This document shows, piece after piece, positions 5,355 to 6,364 of a stretch of DNA of 6,364 bases. The position numbers and the translations under genes were made by a program. The notes below the pieces were generated by a model. It saw nothing but the letters and a program-made list of their open reading frames with translations, was not told the DNA's origin and did not search any database. Within the stretch, counting starts at the first letter, position 1. Each line of letters begins with the position of its first letter. The DNA is taken from assembly GCA_021804345.1 (NCBI GenBank), contig JAJZHV010000070.1, positions 1 through 6,364 of the forward strand, written 5' to 3'. The stretch comes from Pseudomonadota bacterium (GTDB taxonomy: Bacteria > Pseudomonadota > Gammaproteobacteria > Burkholderiales > Ferrovaceae).

Positions 5355-6140
5355 ATGACGCCAGAACTGGAACAGACCCGATCTCAACAGCGTGCCCATC
5401 GAGCGCGTCTCGTCTTTCAGTACGCCCGATCCGAGGCGGACGTGCGCGCTGCGCAGGAATTGCGCTGGCGCGTGTTTTCGGAAGAAATGGGCGCCCGTTT
5501 GAACAGCCTAGAGCCCGGCCTGGATCAGGATCGGCTGGATCCTTTATGTGACCATCTGCTGGTTCGTGATCTACGCACCGACCTGGTGGTGGGAACCTAC
5601 CGCATTCTGAATGCAGCGCAGGCACGCCGGGCCGGAGGGTTTTACTCCGAATCCGAGTTCGATCTGTCGCGGCTGGGACATCTGCGAGATGATCTGATGG
5701 AGGTGGGTCGCGCCTGCGTACATCCAGACTATCGTAGCGGCGCCAGCATTGCCCTGTTGTGGGCTGGCTTGGCCGATTACATCCAGACCCACGGAGTCCG
5801 CTATCTGATGGGTTGCGCCAGCATGACCATGGCCGACGGAGGGCACACGGCAGCCAGCATCTATCGTCAATTGCAGGCCCATGCTGCCCCCACCGAATGG
5901 CGGGTGTTTCCGGCTTGCCCCCTGCCGCTGAACAGTCTGGATGATCGTCTGGTGGTGGAGATTCCCCCTCTTATTAAGGCCTACTTGCGGGTGGGGGCCT
6001 ATGTGTGTGGGGAACCCGCGTGGGATCCCGACTTCAATACGGCGGATTGCCTATTGTTGCTACCCACGCAACAAATCGATTACCGCTATTCCCGACATTT
6101 CATGAAGCAGAACTCGCAGCAGGATCAGGTCAGACTGTAA
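5355..6140 (+). CDS. olsB: GNAT-family N-acyltransferase, probable L-ornithine N(alpha)-acyltransferase (OlsB-like)
   Basis: OlsB transfers a 3-hydroxyacyl group from acyl carrier protein to ornithine, giving lyso-ornithine lipid for a phosphorus-free membrane lipid. The 261-residue product has features of this GNAT subfamily: AQELRWRVFSEEMGA (33-47), DPLCDHLLVRD (62-72), VVGTYRIL (78-85), FYSESEFDLSRL (96-107), MEVGRACVHPDYRSG (115-129), YLMGCASM (150-157), and the C-terminal signature IPPLIKAYLRVGAYVCGEPA plus WDPDFNTADCLLLLP (203-237). AGGAG at 5344-5348 with a 6-nt spacer supports the ATG at 5355. It is divergent from ppk and followed 84 bp later by ppx. No OlsA-like O-acyltransferase (second step) lies in the window. 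Related GNATs acylate other amino acids or are annotated as hemolysin-like, so the ornithine substrate is inferred from family resemblance. Confidence 0.72.
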   Translation: MTPELEQTRSQQRAHRARLVFQYARSEADVRAAQELRWRVFSEEMGARLNSLEPGLDQDRLDPLCDHLLVRDLRTDLVVGTYRILNAAQARRAGGFYSESEFDLSRLGHLRDDLMEVGRACVHPDYRSGASIALLWAGLADYIQTHGVRYLMGCASMTMADGGHTAASIYRQLQAHAAPTEWRVFPACPLPLNSLDDRLVVEIPPLIKAYLRVGAYVCGEPAWDPDFNTADCLLLLPTQQIDYRYSRHFMKQNSQQDQVRL

Positions 6141-6193
6141 TGGCGGTGGTTCAAGGGGTAAATACCGGGACGTTGCCTGTGATTTTTTGATAG

Positions 6194-6204
6194 AGTGACT
6201 CACT
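6194..6204. repeat. Short palindrome upstream of ppx
   Basis: AGTGA and TCACT flank a single central C, a perfect 11-bp palindrome in the 84-bp olsB-ppx gap, ending 20 bp before the ppx ATG. A run of six T lies just upstream (6183-6188). It could be an operator, but a palindrome this short may be chance. No convincing sigma-70 promoter was found in the gap, so ppx may be read from the olsB promoter. Confidence 0.2.
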
Positions 6205-6224
6205 TTTGTTTTGTGGTGCGGGGC

Positions 6225-6364
6225 ATGAGCCATCATTCTGTCATTGCAGCGGTAGATCTGGGTTCCAACAGTTTTCGGTTGCAGGTGTCTCGTGTGGTGC
6301 AGGGACATCCCTACACCTTGGATTCGCTTAAGGAGTCTATTCGGTTGGCGGCCGGACTGCAGCC
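6225..6364 (+). CDS. ppx: Exopolyphosphatase Ppx (Ppx/GppA family), N-terminal fragment (partial)
   Basis: Only the first 46 codons are present; the gene runs past the window end. The peptide opens MSHHSVIAAVDLGSNSFRLQ, then VSRVVQGHPYTLDSLKESIRLAAGLQ. VIAAVDLGSNSFRLQVSRV (6-24) is the phosphate-1 loop of the sugar kinase/HSP70/actin-like fold, and SIRLAAGL matches the conserved RxxLAxGL element that follows in E. coli PPX. Exopolyphosphatase removes terminal phosphate from long polyphosphate chains; the paralogue GppA cleaves pppGpp. Closeness to ppk favours Ppx, but the residues that separate it from GppA lie outside the window. The Shine-Dalgarno before the ATG is weak; two in-frame GTG codons at 6213-6218 are possible alternative starts. 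Confidence 0.9.
   Translation, partial: MSHHSVIAAVDLGSNSFRLQVSRVVQGHPYTLDSLKESIRLAAGLQ

Noticed and set aside
5355..6140. Acyl-homoserine-lactone synthase as identity of the GNAT gene
   Set aside because: The fold family is related, but the C-terminal PPLIKAYLRVGAYVCGEPAW signature and absence of a LuxR-type neighbour point to the OlsB-like branch.
6142..6188. Terminator after olsB (GGCGGTG pairing with CGTTGCC, then a T-run)
   Set aside because: Three of the seven pairs are G-T, the loop is long (22 nt) and the T-run begins 5 nt after the stem; too weak to annotate.
6227..6244. Pho-box-like GAGCCAT-catt-CTGTCAT at the start of ppx
   Set aside because: It matches 11 of 14 half-site positions but lies inside the ppx coding sequence after the ATG, with no downstream -10 or gene start; probably coincidence of codons.

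Overview
The window looks like ordinary chromosome of a proteobacterium, most likely Gammaproteobacteria or the related Acidithiobacillia. The main pointers are a bamE/omlA-type lipoprotein gene sharing a promoter region with fur, dapB directly upstream of carA, and proteins that align by eye with E. coli Fur, DapB, BamE and PPK1. There are no mobile elements, RNA genes, CRISPR arrays or broken genes. The genus cannot be fixed from this sequence alone.

Left part (1-1925): a minus-strand operon runs bamE -> dapB -> carA (carA is cut off by the window edge). The bamE stop and the dapB GTG start overlap as GTGA. A terminator-like hairpin and a candidate promoter lie between dapB and carA. fur is divergent from bamE, and the two -10 boxes overlap in a gap of about 64 bp. 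This half covers outer-membrane assembly (BamE), lysine/peptidoglycan precursor synthesis (DapB), carbamoyl phosphate for pyrimidines and arginine (CarA) and iron control (Fur).

Middle part (1941-5156): a second minus-strand operon runs ppk -> CYTH-domain triphosphatase -> sixA, ending 15 bp from the convergent end of fur. The ppk stop and the CYTH start overlap as ATGA, and sixA follows 25 bp later with a strong Shine-Dalgarno sequence. It combines polyphosphate synthesis, a probable short-chain polyphosphate/triphosphate hydrolase and a phosphohistidine phosphatase.

Right part (5157-6364): a 198-bp divergent intergenic region separates ppk from a plus-strand GNAT gene that looks like olsB (first step of phosphate-free ornithine lipid synthesis). 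The start of an exopolyphosphatase gene (ppx) follows. In front of olsB there is an 11-bp-phased set of TCAT-containing repeats resembling a PhoB box, placed correctly relative to a -10-like element. PolyP synthesis, polyP breakdown, triphosphate hydrolysis and a phosphorus-free lipid enzyme thus sit side by side. The reading I find most interesting is a phosphate-economy cluster under phosphate control. The genes are recognised from conserved motifs; the regulation is inferred from short sequence matches.
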